From Rhytidiadelphus loreus (lineage: Eukaryota > Streptophyta > Bryopsida > Hypnales > Hylocomiaceae), in assembly GCA_947034895.1 (NCBI GenBank), contig OX344762.1, positions 71,728,981 to 71,792,980 of the forward strand: a stretch of 64,000 bases of DNA. The letters run 5' to 3'. Positions 12,348 through 24,004 of this stretch are shown here, piece by piece (the stretch's first letter is position 1; each line of letters begins with the position of its first letter). Position numbers and translations under genes: made by a program. The notes under the pieces were generated by a model, which was not told the DNA's origin, made no database searches, and saw nothing but the letters and a program-made list of their open reading frames with translations.

Positions 12348-13429
12348 ATGTCGAGCGCAATGTCGTTATCGAGAGCGGCACGTTTTTTTGCAACGCGTGC
12401 AAAATCGGTAACAAGAGGAAGCAGTGGACGCGGCGTAGAGAGGCCGACGTATTTGAATGCCGAAATCGAAAGGATGAAGAAGGCTTACGAGGTCAGCAAC
12501 TTGCTAGGGTTTAGGGTTTCTGAGGGTTTGTTAGGGTTCGCGGTTTGCATGGATCCCCTTGCTAATGGCCTGGTTGCAGACCTTTTCAGATTTACAACGA
12601 GACGCCACCGAAGCCGTTCAAACTGCGAAGTAGCGGCGACTTGGACGTACTCCTGACCCGGCGCTACAACAAAGGCGCGGAAGACATCCAAGTGAAATGT
12701 GCGCTTGTTTTCGACCCACGCGGAGGCCCGCCGGACGAGCTCTTTGAAGACGAGCTCGAAGATAAAATTGGACGAGAGCAGAAGGTGATTGTTAACATCA
12801 CGATGACGATAACCAAAGGCGACCCGCAAGCACTGGAAATAAACGTGGATTGCGATCGCAGAGGATACATCGTGAACAACATCATCTACAGGGAGAATAA
12901 GAACGCGAAACACGACGACGAGTTCTTCCCTGCATTCTGGTAATGCTTTTCTCTCCTCTTCTCACATCCAGTACCTGATCGCAAGTGTCTCTACCCCAAA
13001 TACGAGTGTATGATTTTCATAGGTCTCTTTCTTATAATCCTCACTGCAATCTCAAAATTCAAGAAGCCTGACAATCTGAGAATGCCACTTTTTCTGTAAC
13101 TCCGTCGCATGATTCTACTGTACCATTATTGCTCCAACATGCTGCCATTGCTTTTATACATTTTCCTTGGGCATCTGCATATTTGGGAATCATTGCTTAG
13201 TCGGTAGAGGCAAGGAACCGAATTATGTATGTGATATATATATCTTTGCAGGAGGATTGGTCCGCAGCTTCGAAGTGGATTTCATAACTTTCTGGAGCAG
13301 CGAGGGCTGGACGAGATCTTCGCATGCTGGGTGCATGACCAGATGGACGACAAAGCTTTCAAAGAGCGTCTGCGTCTGATGGAGAAGATCAATGCCTTTG
13401 TGGAGAACGAGAACGAGAAGAGAAGCTAA
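12348..13429 (+). CDS. MAM33: MAM33/p32-type mitochondrial matrix glycoprotein-family protein, three exons
   Basis: Exons 12348-12491, 12590-12939 and 13252-13429, GT-AG introns of 98 and 312 bp, frame kept, 223 residues. The first 25 residues (MSSAMSLSRAARFFATRAKS...) are Arg/Ser-rich with no acids, as expected for a mitochondrial presequence. Residues about 60-223 follow the MAM33/p32/gC1qBP fold: beta-strand segments (GEDIQVKCALVFD, KVIVNITMTITKG, LEINVDC), an acidic loop PPDELFEDELED, and a C-terminal helical part with FFPAFWRIGPQLRSGFHNFL and a final KINAFVEN helix. Known members form doughnut-shaped acidic trimers in the mitochondrial matrix and act in oxidative phosphorylation or mitoribosome assembly; the exact role in plants is less clear. 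The length fits the family. The stop codon lies inside a telomere-box sequence. Family call secure; start chosen as the first ATG giving a presequence. Confidence 0.87.
12504..12520 (-). promoter_or_regulatory. telo-box pair in MAM33 intron 1
   Basis: CTAGGGTTTAGGGTTTC just inside the first intron is two copies of the plant telo-box (AAACCCTA on the minus strand); degenerate copies GAGGGTTTG and TTAGGGTTC follow. In plants such boxes near start sites are bound by telobox factors and are common in translation- and mitochondria-related genes. Function here is inferred. Confidence 0.5.
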
Positions 13430-13447
13430 ACCCTAAACCCTGAACCC
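13427..13447 (+). promoter_or_regulatory. telo-box array across the MAM33 stop codon
   Basis: The stop TAA is the first part of TAAACCCTAAACCCTGAACC, two exact telo-boxes and a degenerate third. An interstitial telomere-like run at a stop codon is unusual; it may be regulatory, a trace of telomere-repeat insertion during break repair, or chance. Confidence 0.45.
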
Positions 13448-14653
13448 ACCCCTAAACTTCTGCATCTGCAGCAATGATGATGCCGTCGTCGTCGTCCTCA
13501 TGGTCAGTGAAGGTCTGACCTTCTAGTAGACTGTGGTGCAGTGAGCATGGGTGCGCCATTATACTTTGGCTTGCTCATTACTGCTACTGCTGTTGCAGCA
13601 GGAGAGTTACATTTGTACAGCCATTGATCCTCCTGTCTGCCTGCCTTGGCTTTGTCAGCACACTCAAGGACAGTGGGACTCATCATCCCTGCAATGGAGG
13701 CAATCTTTTCTGAATGAGTACTTTAGGTGGCGATGAACTCTTCTACGTGTGTACTTTCTTAGTGGAAATGGGAGGGAGGGGTTTACACGTCTACACAACG
13801 ACAATATATACATTACCGCATTCTTCTACTCTACAGTGGTACTGTATCTAGAATCATTCCATCTGCTGTACTGTACCGCGGGATTCTGGGGAAGCATAAA
13901 TTCAAGAGTTTCGAGAGTTTTCCACGTTTTTCAACAGTAAAAGGGGGCTGCAACGTATGGGCCAACCCTCAATGCTACGTATATTCTACGGTGCAAAATT
14001 TTCAAGTTGGAGTCTATGTACATATCCCTTTAGGTATTAATGTGAATGGGTTTGCCTTGGAGAGTAGCCCACTCATGCGATGGAAGTACACATTTTAGAA
14101 CTGCTTTTCCCATTTACAGTGTGGACCCTGTGCTCACTCAAAAGTGTGCACTCAAAACTGTGATGCAGGTCTCATCATCCTTTGGGGCCACAATCCCTTT
14201 GGGATTCCGTCTTCCCAGCTCACTCAACTACTTCTTCTTTTCCAGGCTTTTTCGGCGGGGTTCAGTTTTTTTGTTTTTGTTTTATTGGCTATCAATTGTC
14301 AGAATGCACCTGGCATTCATGCGAGCACCAACTTTGAAGAATTATGAAGGGGCGGAGATGACATTTTCAAGAGGTTGTCATTGTTTGGGCTCAGATCATT
14401 TTGGCAGCCTGGTAAAATATATTTGGTAAAATTGATTCTATTTGGAAGATTTTGACTTTTTGGAAGAGAATTGAGTGTATGGTGATTGTGGTTTTGAGCA
14501 TAGGGAGATTTTTTTGCCAAAGAACTATTATTTCTATCTCATGTCGAAGAATAGACTTTTGTGTAGGGCTGTTGATTATTTCAGTTGTCGCCTTGTTGCT
14601 CACAAATCTACCAATTTGTTAGAAATATCCATTATGTATTGCAAACTCACTTA
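13448..14653. other. MAM33 3' region then intergenic DNA
   Basis: The first several hundred bases keep moderate GC and include a CGTCGTCGTC run near 13485-13496, probably 3' untranslated sequence. Composition then falls to AT-rich. Open frames here (for example 14046-14429) show no family features and I treat them as chance. Confidence 0.4.
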
Positions 14654-14915
14654 CGTAAACTACCCTAGTTTAGTCCCAACTCCCATTTTGGACATCTTGG
14701 AAAAGCCCATCTAGGAAAAGCCCAGTTCCAAGTTGTTTGCATTGGAAAATAGAAATTCAAATGAAAAAAACAATTGCTTACTTGAGGGACACACTAAGGT
14801 AAACTACCCCATTCCAATTCAAACTCCCACTATGGACATCTAGGAAAAAACCCATTCCAAGTTTGTATTGGAAAACAAAATTCAAATGAAGGAATTAATT
14901 GCTTACTTAAGGGAG
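14654..14915 (+). repeat. 144-bp direct duplication
   Basis: Two diverged copies in tandem, starting near 14654 and 14798. Both contain GTAAACTACC, CCAACTCCCA/CAAACTCCCA, TGGACATCT, a CCATTCCAAG-like phrase and ATTGCTTACTT in the same order. The second copy overlaps the left end of the MITE at 14795-15325, so the duplication may have arisen within or at the edge of that element. Confidence 0.6.
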
Positions 14916-15325
14916 TTGATTGCACGAAATGAGGATAATATTTGTATAGAATGGGTAGAATCCATGCTTAATTACACATTGTCATCAATTCTCTTAATTA
15001 GCTTCAAATCAATGCAAATCAATTCATTTTGGCAATAGTAGTTAGTAGTTGGTATTGAGGTCATTATGGACTAGATTTAGCATGTGTTAAGTTGGGCATG
15101 TGATGGTAGAAGCCCTACAATAGCTATTTTTTTAATGCTAATAGGCATATCTTTGGATTAAAATGGGATGCACCTTTCTACAAAAAATTTAAAAATTACA
15201 TGAAGCCCAAAAATCAAATTGTGATGTTACATATTGCTTGTCTACCACTAAAATTAATTTTGACATTTTAATAGCAATATTAAACTACACTAGTCATTAT
15301 TCCTGTTATGGGGTAGTTTACCTTA
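14795..15325. mobile_element. about 530-bp MITE, family D copy 2
   Basis: Left end TA-AGGTAAACTACCCCAT and right end ATGGGGTAGTTTACCT-TA are perfect inverted repeats of 16 bp plus the TA. Size (531 bp) and end sequence match 789-1315. No coding capacity. It lies between the MAM33 and AHL genes. Confidence 0.7.
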
Positions 15326-16330
15326 AGAGGAGAGTATGACATTCAAAACTTTTGACTAAATTATACTCATCCCCAAAGCAAGGCTTAAAACTTGATTTAT
15401 ATTTATTTTTGAACAAATCCAACCAAATGATCCTTTTGTACATCCTTCCAAACAATATAAATCAAAATCTCCACCAATTGCGAGTTATGTGTGCCTAAAC
15501 TTTAAAATGTAGACTTTTTCTAACCCTTCTAAAAGGTAAAGTTTTGACTTTCAACATTTTAAGGAAAAAGAAGAAGCATTCATTCTATAACTTGTGTGTT
15601 TCAGTCAATATGTCAAGAAATGGATTGAAATACATGTAAAGAAATTTAACAAAAATTATGAAGTAGAATGTAGTCTTGAATGAAGAATAAAAATAGACTA
15701 CTATTAACATTTACAAAAAATTTAGACTTTTTTATCCCAATGGTAAGGATGTTCTAGTATACAATTGGTATCTTTTTTTGCTTTTATTTTCAAAATTTCA
15801 AAATTGAGATAAGAAACAACTTTATATGTTTTTTCTACCTTTTGCCATAAAATGAAACTATTCATGACTTTCATGTAATTATTTGGAATTCAATGGTTCA
15901 AATGTTTTTGAGTAGGTTTCAATCTATACAATCCAATAAAATTAATCAATCCTTTTTTAGAATATATTTTTAGCTACTAATTTGGCATTGAAACTGGAAA
16001 AAAAACTTCTAACTTTTGCAATATTTATTAGAATGACATGAAATAAAGCTTCACAAGTAGATTAGGATGATTAGCATCCATCCAAAAAAATCATGCAAAA
16101 ATTCTTAATTATGAAGTCAACAGAGCGTGCCCAAGTTTTTGTTGAATCTTGTTAGGAGTAGAAAGGGAACTTGATTGATTTTCGTGTTTTTTGGACACTG
16201 CATGAATAAACTATAAAATTTAAGGGGCTAAAAACAAGTGCATCCTAAATAGACCCTAACTACACCTAATTCTTACCCCTTTCTCAAATCAACCCAAACA
16301 TTTTAGGCAAGAATCGAAATGGGACATTTT
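15326..16330. other. AT-rich intergenic DNA
   Basis: No gene. Around 16135-16240 a phrase TTGTTGAATCTTGTTAGGAG, then TTTTTTGGACACTGCATGAA, recurs in diverged form near 43705-43790 and near 3965-4035, so part of this block is an old dispersed repeat without clear ends. Confidence 0.45.
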
Positions 16331-17641
16331 TCCCAACCAGTCAAGAATTGAGTCAAGAATTGAGATCTCCTTTATTTGTGTCCCGAGAAGAGAAAAAAAC
16401 AAAACAAAAAAACTTGCGCAGTTTTACAACAGGAACAATGCTGTTCCTGTTGCTTTTTTGGATGCATTTAGGTGCAATTAGTTTCCTTACAAAGGCATTT
16501 TTGGGTGCAGTTACTTTTCTTACAAAGTAAGCCACAAGGACATCCTAGCTTGTCATCATCGAGGTTGACGAAATTATGAGCAGGATGTGTACTGTGCTAG
16601 AAAAATTGTAACTAGAAAATTGGGAGTGAATTATTGATGCACATCGGGCGCTTTTCAATCCCTCGGTGGGCCAAGGTACTCGACTATTCATCCAGAACTC
16701 AAGGAACTGATTCTGACAAAAAAATGACAAAAATGTTCCACCCAACTAAAAATAAATAAATGCGTCAGGGGCCGGGGTCTACCGGTAAGGTTCCATTCGA
16801 GAATCCCATGCACGTCGCTGGTTGCACTGCATAGATTCACGATTTTTGCTGTTAATACAATCTTTCAAATTAAGCGAAAGGAAACCAAGGAAGGCTGGTG
16901 CACAGGGACCGACAGATAGATAGAGCAGCTCATTCAATTGACTAAAAAGGGGAGCATTCAAGTGAACAGAATCATTGAATGGAGGCAGAAACGTGCATTG
17001 GCTTTCAGATATGATGAAACGGCATTCTTTATACTCATAATATGGATATAACAGTTTTAACAGAAGAAACACAGACGACAAGAATTGTGCAATCCCTTCA
17101 ACCACGGCTCTACAATCGTCAAAGACATAGACAGAACCTCTTTGAGATGTTGGATGCAATGGGGATACCATAAATAAATGTCAAAAGTGTGTCCCAAGAT
17201 TGAATGTTGAAACAGATGTCAAGCTACAGCTAGGGGCTAAAAATTTCAAAATAACAAATGCGTTTTGCAGCTGGTGCCAGGATAAACAAAAGCTTGCTTT
17301 GGGTAATAACTCTACGTGTTTGCCCACCTGTTGTGTCTTTCAATAACTCAAAGATTCTATTCACAGAGAGCCCGTTGTGACGATTAAAATACCCCCCCTC
17401 CCCAAGCCATGCCCCCCTAGATATTGGTCTTCCACCCAGCTATGCAATGATGACAGCGGTAGAAACTGTTGCAGTCAACAAGACACGCAAAGCAGATCAT
17501 GTATGTTCACTATAAAAGCCTCGGCACTGCAACTAAACCCTTCTATTTAGAAAGGGAAGACCAAAAAATTTGTGGAAATGATTGGGCCCCAGTCCGAAAC
17601 AGCCAAAAAAAACCTATCTATGTGCTTTCTAAACTTCAACA
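16331..17641 (-). other. 3' flank of the AHL gene (convergent with MAM33)
   Basis: GC rises again toward the AHL stop codon at 17642-17644. Much of this is probably AHL 3' untranslated sequence and terminator on the minus strand, but no poly(A) site can be fixed by eye. Short frames here look like chance. Confidence 0.4.
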
Positions 17642-19973
17642 TCATCCACCTGGCAAAGAGATATTGATATCAGTCCTCCGACCATCTCCTAAGCCAGTTG
17701 ACGGTTGCCAACTTGCCATCGGTTGGAAAATACTCATAGGCTGAGGCCTCTGCACTTGACCAGTCGGAGAAGGGGCTGGTGGTGCTTGTTGCGGACCAGG
17801 TGCTGCACCTACACAACAATGCCCTCGGACAAAATTAACAGCCAGAATCACATATCCAGAAGAGTAGAGCAACCACAGGACCGGTAATGCTTCAGCAAAC
17901 TATGTTCTGCAAGAAAATCTCTGAAAATAACATATCAAAGAGCAGATACCAATACAGGCAAAGCCATAAAAATAAAAACCTCTGGGGCATGGAAATGTAC
18001 CTGAACTTGCTTTAGGTTCAGGTCTTGGCGGTGGAGGGCGTTGACCTCCAGGAGCAGATCCAGGGGCAGATCCGGGAGCAGATCCAGCTCCAGATGAACC
18101 TGCTCCCGGGGTAGACCCAAGTGGCGACTCAGCTTTCGCTTGAGCTTTCGAAGCATCAGAAAGGAAACTCCCAACAACAACCTGTTGCACATCGATGGAA
18201 GATATAACGATCAAATAGTTCTAATTATAATGCTTCGTATGAAATCGACGTGGAAGCCAAACAGGCGAATAACCAGGCTTTGAAACTTGATTCATCTCAA
18301 AAACGCATCTCCTGGAATAAAAAGACATAATCTGACCAGATTATCGCAGGTTCTGAAGTGAACAGGAAAATTCTTTGTAATCGATCTCCACAGTTTGGAA
18401 GTAATTTGAGTCTTGGACGAAGTGATGCAGAAACTAGTGCAATAGTGGAACCTTTCACCCTAGCAAACTAGATGAAGCGTATTGATTGGGCTAGCATCAA
18501 TAGTAGATGTAAGATACCTGGATGGGAGAGGCCGCCGTTAGCATTCCAGCAACACCTCCACCAATTACCCGCCCATCACTCCCTGCTAAAGAAACGCTCA
18601 GGCCTCCTGTTCGTTGTCGATTACCACCTCCAACGTCCGTAGGTAGAAACGAACCGGACAAAGAAAGTATCTCAAAGCGACCCTGCAAACTCCAACTCAA
18701 ACGATCACTTAGTAGAAACAAGGCCGAAGTCCGAAGCACTTACATATCCTTCCAAAGCGACATATCAGTTCGTGCACTTCATGTTAACAATCTTCTTAAT
18801 ATTCTCATTACTAACAATGCCTGGTTCTCAGCTCCATATTTCAAAGAATTATAATAAAAATACAAAAATATTGTTAGCGTCTTTACAACTGCGCAAAAAT
18901 TCCGGTTGTAGAAAATAAAGTTGAAAGCAATACCTCATAAGTCACTGTGCCTCCTGATGACTGCTGCTGACGTAATGTCGCATTAGAAATGGCACCATTG
19001 GCTGACAACACACACATTGCGCGTGGCCCATGCTGTGCAAACTGCATAACTTTTGTTGCGACATCCTGCAGCAGCAAACCAGGTCTAAATAACCAAAAAC
19101 TTAATTTAAGGCCACAGAAGTACAATAAAAACAAATAAAATATATCAGGTTAGATACAATAGAGCAACCGGCATCCATAATCGCAAGAAAAGAGAATATG
19201 TAAGCTATACCTCCCCAGTGTTCACGGTCAGTATGTGGGGCGTAAAGCCTTGCCCTGAGCCTGCTAGTACAACCCCTGCCACAGAAAAAAAATAAGAGTA
19301 TCACCAAGACATCAACAGCAAGAGCATGCCAAAATAGAGGCAGCCACAAATGACAAAAAAAAAATATAACAGAACAGCGTTCAACTCACTACAAGAATTC
19401 AGACCAAACAACTAGGTACGCTAATATTCAGAGGGAGGATCCCTTACCTAGAGCAGCCAGCTGCGCCTTTTTCCCAGAACCTGGTGGACGACCTCTTCCT
19501 CGCTTTTCTGAACCAGGCGTATACGGGGATGATGAGGCAGGCATTAAAGCTGGAAGACCAGGATAAATAGGACCTGGTACTCCTGGAGAGGATGCAGCAC
19601 CGGTCTCATATTTTCGAGGTCTTCCTCTCTTTCGTTTAGGAGGCTGCTCACCCCCACTTCCGGTCCCAATCCCACTCCCAATGCCTTGGGTGCTAGCCAT
19701 ACCAATGCTCATCCCTAAGCCCGATGACGATGGCGTAGACATGATTGGACGAAGACCTGACGGGCTACTCTCCGTCTGAGGGGTGCTCATACCTGAAGGC
19801 ACACCTTGTGAGGGGGTAATAGGCGATGGTGCTGGTGGCGGTTGATGAGGTCGAATAGCTGGTGAGTGCAACCCTTGCCCGAGTCCACCACCCATTCCTG
19901 CATTAGGAGGGCTACTCATACCTCCTGCCCCTGGGCGTTGGATACTTTCCGCAGGATTCTGCATTTCTACCAT
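17642..19973 (-). CDS. AHL: AT-hook motif nuclear-localized (AHL) protein, two AT-hooks plus PPC domain, six exons
   Basis: Minus-strand exons 19973-19448, 19275-19211, 19065-18934, 18682-18518, 18181-18001 and 17808-17642, all GT-AG and in frame, 411 residues. Residues 1-112 are a Pro/Gly/Ser-rich disordered arm. AT-hook 1 is KRKRGRPRKY (113-122) and AT-hook 2 is EKRGRGRPPGSGKKAQ (156-171); both bind the AT minor groove through their RGRP cores. The PPC/DUF296 domain spans about 183-305 with GFTPHILTVNTGED, QHGPRAMCVLSANGAISN, GGTVTYE, GRFEILSLSGSF and GGLSVSLAGSDGRVIGGGVAG; it mediates trimer formation and contacts with other nuclear factors. Two hooks plus introns fit the type II AHL class (AHL1-AHL14-like). 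The C-terminal arm (306-411) is Pro/Ala/Gly-rich. At the exon 1/2 join a second in-frame acceptor 12 nt further in would remove VVLA-like residues and fit the family better. AHL proteins attach to matrix-associated AT-rich DNA and repress or tune genes for growth and hormone response. Confidence 0.94.
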
Positions 19974-20505
19974 GAAAATAAGCTCAATTACCGTAAAATA
20001 CCAGATCGAGACACACTCTCAGTAGGCATTCCAAATTATCTGAGAAAACAGAAGCATAAGACCGGCGTGCTTCTGCCAAGGAAGTAACGGTCCCGGTAAC
20101 TGTGTGTCGTAGAGACAAAAAGGCGAATGGAAGCATCCCGTTCATTTAAGTTAAGATATCCCATTTGCTCAATGATCACAAAGTGAAGGAACTATCTCAA
20201 AGACATACACAGGGAAAAAGAAAAGGTTGCGGCTTCTTGTCACTAATTGTATGGATCCCGGCAACAAGGTAGCCGATCGCTAGAGTAGTTTCAAAAGACG
20301 CAAGATGCAATGCACTCCGGTTGCATTTCAGAAGCATCGGAGAACCTTGTATGCTGACTTAGCACATAGACGCTAAGAATCAGAAGAAAGCGATGGACTG
20401 CACGAAAAACAGAAGCGAAACAGCACGCAGACTTGATACATACGTAAGCATCACTCTACGGGCTTTAGAAGCTCAGAGAAGATACTCTGAATGAAGTTCG
20501 CCTGC

Positions 20506-20538
20506 TACTTGGTAGGCTCTCACATAGCCTACCAAGTA
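20506..20538. other. perfect 13-bp stem-loop in AHL leader region
   Basis: TACTTGGTAGGCT (20506-20518) and AGCCTACCAAGTA (20526-20538) are exact reverse complements separated by seven bases. In RNA from either strand this gives a stable hairpin. Whether it acts in the AHL leader transcript is unknown. Confidence 0.65.
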
Positions 20539-21545
20539 AGGTCTCTTCCCAACCCCTCCCAGCCCTCACCATTAAAGAGACTTAGAGCTGCAGAGGATGG
20601 ATTGCAAATTAGCCGTCGGCTCCTTCGTGAATGTAGTCCTTCCCTAAGAAATAACAATTACTTTAATCATCACGGCCTTGTACCCTCTCAGACTCCTCCC
20701 CAAAGACTGAGTTACAGTTCGCGTTCACTTACTTAGTTTTCGTCAGTAGAATGTACTTCGCAAATAAATGTCGAGATAATGTGTGCGTCTTCTCCTCTCG
20801 GACCAGTGTCGCTACCAGGCCTCTTTCCTAAATAGCTAGACAGACTATTGCTGTCCCACAACCCGCACCAATGTCCTACAGCCAACTTCGGTCGATGGCA
20901 CTTGCGATAATCCTCCGAGCCGAAGCTCCGTCGTCATCGTCTCCGATGCTGGCCACCTGAACCAACGCAAACACACAATGACAATGAGAGTATGGACAAA
21001 CAGGGACCAAACTATTCCATCACCTTGGATCCTAACAGCATCCCTCCGAGACTTCTCAGAACTCTAATACTCGACTCCCTCAAGAACACTACGCTACTCC
21101 TGTCGCAGTAAGGTTTTACGTCCATTTCGTCGTGTAGCTCGTATTTTGTGCGCTGAAACGATTGATGAAGTATTTGCATAGATCGAAGCTTATTTACTCC
21201 TAGCTCGGAAAGGCTGTTCTCAAACATCGTCACTGAACTCCACGATCAGCAGGCATTCGAGAAACTCCGAATTGAAGTTGTGAAAATCAGTCTGAACTCG
21301 AATAAATAACGACGCAGGATTGCGCCCTACTTCTTTTGACAGAAACCATAGGCTTCTCGGCACAGGGTTTCTAGACTTCCTCCAACACAAGAAAAGACTA
21401 AAACGTACGTATTCTTTCCAACAACGCGAGGGGGGACAAAGAGAGAAGGAAAAAAAAAAACGAAGCTACACGAGCTCTCTTGTGCAGCTGAAACGGCCCG
21501 AGAGTAAACATTACCCGTGGTCCTGACTTCCATCGCCCTTGCGCT

Positions 21546-21565
21546 TCTCTCTCTCTCTCTCTCTC
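21546..21565. repeat. (TC)10 microsatellite
   Basis: Ten uninterrupted TC units (GA on the AHL sense strand). CT/GA tracts are frequent in plant leaders and core promoters and are bound by GAGA-type BPC factors; role here not shown. Confidence 0.9.
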
Positions 21566-22080
21566 AGAGTACCTATACTGAATAATACCTATCCTGGTGG
21601 TACTCGCACGCGCGAACAACCGCAAGACATCGATTCTACAACTTGCAAAAAAAGCAATCTCAAGGTACGAAAAGTAACGCTCCAGCTAAACACTCAACAC
21701 AGTCACGCCTCAGTTGTCCCGGTGTTGAACTCAATCAGCGTCCCTCCCTCCTTTCTGCTGTAGCCCTAGCTCATCATCATCAACTACTACCGCAACATCA
21801 TCTCACCCCCGGATCCCGCTGAGCAATTCAGAATCGTCATCATAGCCACCGTCTTTACAACCTACCCGAAGAAAATTCCATCACGCGCCATGTCGGCGCC
21901 GTGACACCAACGCACAACTACAATAGCGGCCGCGATCCCCCTCCCTCACAGAGTGCGCCACGAAAAAAACAAATTGTGATGGTTTTCTTTCCCCCTGAGA
22001 ACTAAGGAAGCAAGCTTGGCAAGTGCTTACCCTGCGCCTCGGCGGTGCTGTTCGGGCAATTGCGGCGAGACAAGGCGTGC

Positions 22081-22135
22081 GTGAAGACGACGACGACGAC
22101 GACAACCACGACCACGACCACGACGACAGAAACAA
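22081..22135. repeat. ACG/ACC trinucleotide repeat
   Basis: A run of GACGAC, then CCACGA units, about 55 bp, imperfect. It produces false open frames in several phases (Thr-, Arg- or Ser-rich). It sits just upstream, in AHL sense, of the putative leader splice donor. Confidence 0.8.
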
Positions 22136-22450
22136 AACACAGCGACACCAATGAACTGCTCGGTCACAGCAGCATGAGCGTGAGCGTGAGCATGGCGCTT
22201 CCGCTGCTCCCGTTTCAAGCTGCTTGCCTCGGCGGCAGCAGCAGCAACAGCAGCGGCGACGACCACAAGCAAGAGCACTCCTCCGGCATTTCTGTAAATT
22301 TCATTGCCGCCGCTGCTTCGCCATGCTAAATAGCTTTCTACCGTCCTCCTCTTCCCCCTTCCCCCGTTCTGCCCTCAACAGGAAAGAAAAAGAACGGAGA
22401 CACGGAAGGAAAAGAAAATGATTCCGAAAGAAAAAACAGAGATGGAAGCG

Positions 22451-24004
22451 GAAAGATAAAGAAGTAGCGATTCTCTTCTTTATTCTCGTCCCCTGGGTTC
22501 TCGTTTCGGGGCCTTTTTCCAGTTTTGAGACGGAGTTGCGTGGAAGGTACCTCCTTGAGTAGGGGTCTATCCCGTGGAGTGGGAGGCTGGTAATTGGCTC
22601 TTCTTGCTACCTCCTATTTGCATGTTACGTTGTGAATCCGGTCAATTGTGTGGTCAAGGTAGGCTTATTGCAGATATTCAGCCGGGGTATACTAATAAGG
22701 ATATCTTAAATCTATACCTCTTCCAAATTTTAAACTCTCTAATCTTATCTTGGGATATTATTAGATTTTACACAAACTTGGTTTATTTTCATATAATTGT
22801 CATATAACTTGAAATTGTCTTCTTTTGTCTTTAGTTTCCAAAGGAATGGAACACGTTTCTGGCATACATCATTAATACAAGGGTGGTCTTGGGACACAAA
22901 GGAATAGGGTTAGATTATAGGACCTAAAGCCCACAATAACACCAAACTAGTGCCAATATGAACCTTCGACACCATGCTTTAACACTATTCCTTCGTACCT
23001 AAAGACCTACTAGTGAATTATCCACAATTTGCCAATTTTTGAGAAAATAAAGGTTAACCCTTAAACAACACTAAGGCTAAAAAATGATTGATGGATTACT
23101 TTATTGTTTACTATAGAAACAAAGAACGCACCAATTGGTTCAAGAATCAAAGTATTTTGATAACTACCTTGATCATGGGGTGCCACATCCTTAAGGGTTT
23201 TTTATTTTATTTTTTAAAATTCAACTATATAAATTGTTTGGAGCCTACTATGGGAATGAGTGGGGGATTCAAAGAAATTGACTACATGGATTGAAAGATT
23301 ATAGTGATTGAGGTTAGAAAAAAAAATTCAAACTCTATCTAATTAGGTCAACAAACTTGAACCCTCCTAAAATGAGATTTTTGCACTATATGTGGCTTAT
23401 TTTTCATGAATGTATCATTTTTACATTAGAAAAGTGTGTTAAAATTTTGGCATGATAGCTTTGAGGTGGCCCTTTGCCATGGAGACAATCATTAATTGGC
23501 CATTTGAACAATCTTTGACGCCAATATAAACAAAATCTTGAATCAAAGTTTGGATTGCCCTAATCAAATCTAAAATGCCAATTAATCTTAGAAGGTTACC
23601 GCATCAGTGATAGGTATTCAATAAAAAAATGATTCAATTTTTAAACAATAGGTGCATTCTATGTTTCCATCATATACTTATTATCCTTGGTGTCCTTCCA
23701 AGGTTAAGTGCTAAAAGAAAGTCTTAATTATAAGAGTCGAAATATTAAAAGTGAACAAATTTGCTAAAGTAGTGAACATGAGTAGAATCTCCATCCACCT
23801 CTACTCACAAAAAAGCTTATGAATTCTACCTTGAACAAATCAACCCTAAGCCCATGCCTAGAAATCCTTCGTTCATTTGTAAGGCAAGTTGTTTTGTGTA
23901 ATCAACACATTACACAAGTCCACCCCACATAATTGGGCATTACAAATTCTTCATCAAGAAAGTTTTTTCTTCATCCAAGGAATTTGTATCATCTCTTTCA
24001 TTTC
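22451..24004. other. transition into AT-rich gene desert
   Basis: GC falls from gene-like to below about 35% by 22.7 kb and stays low, apart from small islands, to the end of the window. No coding or RNA feature recognised here. Confidence 0.5.

Larger units (their letters stand above)
19974..22450 (-). promoter_or_regulatory. probable AHL 5' leader, leader intron and promoter
   Basis: About 2.4 kb of moderately GC-rich DNA upstream of the AHL start on its strand, with no convincing protein. A strong minus-strand splice donor, CAGG-GTAAGCAC, lies at about 22023-22034, and pyrimidine-rich DNA lies around 19975-20000, so a roughly 2-kb intron in the 5' untranslated region is plausible. Beyond it lie GC-rich simple repeats and A/G-rich DNA near 22370-22450 that suit a promoter. 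The frames here (such as 22045-22329) encode only homopolymer-like Thr, Ser or Gln runs from trinucleotide repeats and are rejected as genes. Confidence 0.4.

Noticed and set aside
12485..12913. 142-codon minus-strand frame over MAM33 exon 2
   Set aside because: Antisense shadow of a clear exon with matching splice sites and family sequence.
16765..16812. tRNA-like string (GGTCTACCGGTAAGGTTCCATTCGAGAATCC)-type region
   Set aside because: The T-loop does not fit GGTTCRANYCC and no acceptor or anticodon stem pairs.
22045..22329. Thr- and Ser-rich frame, plus neighbouring Gln- and Arg-rich frames on both strands
   Set aside because: All come from trinucleotide repeats translated in different phases.
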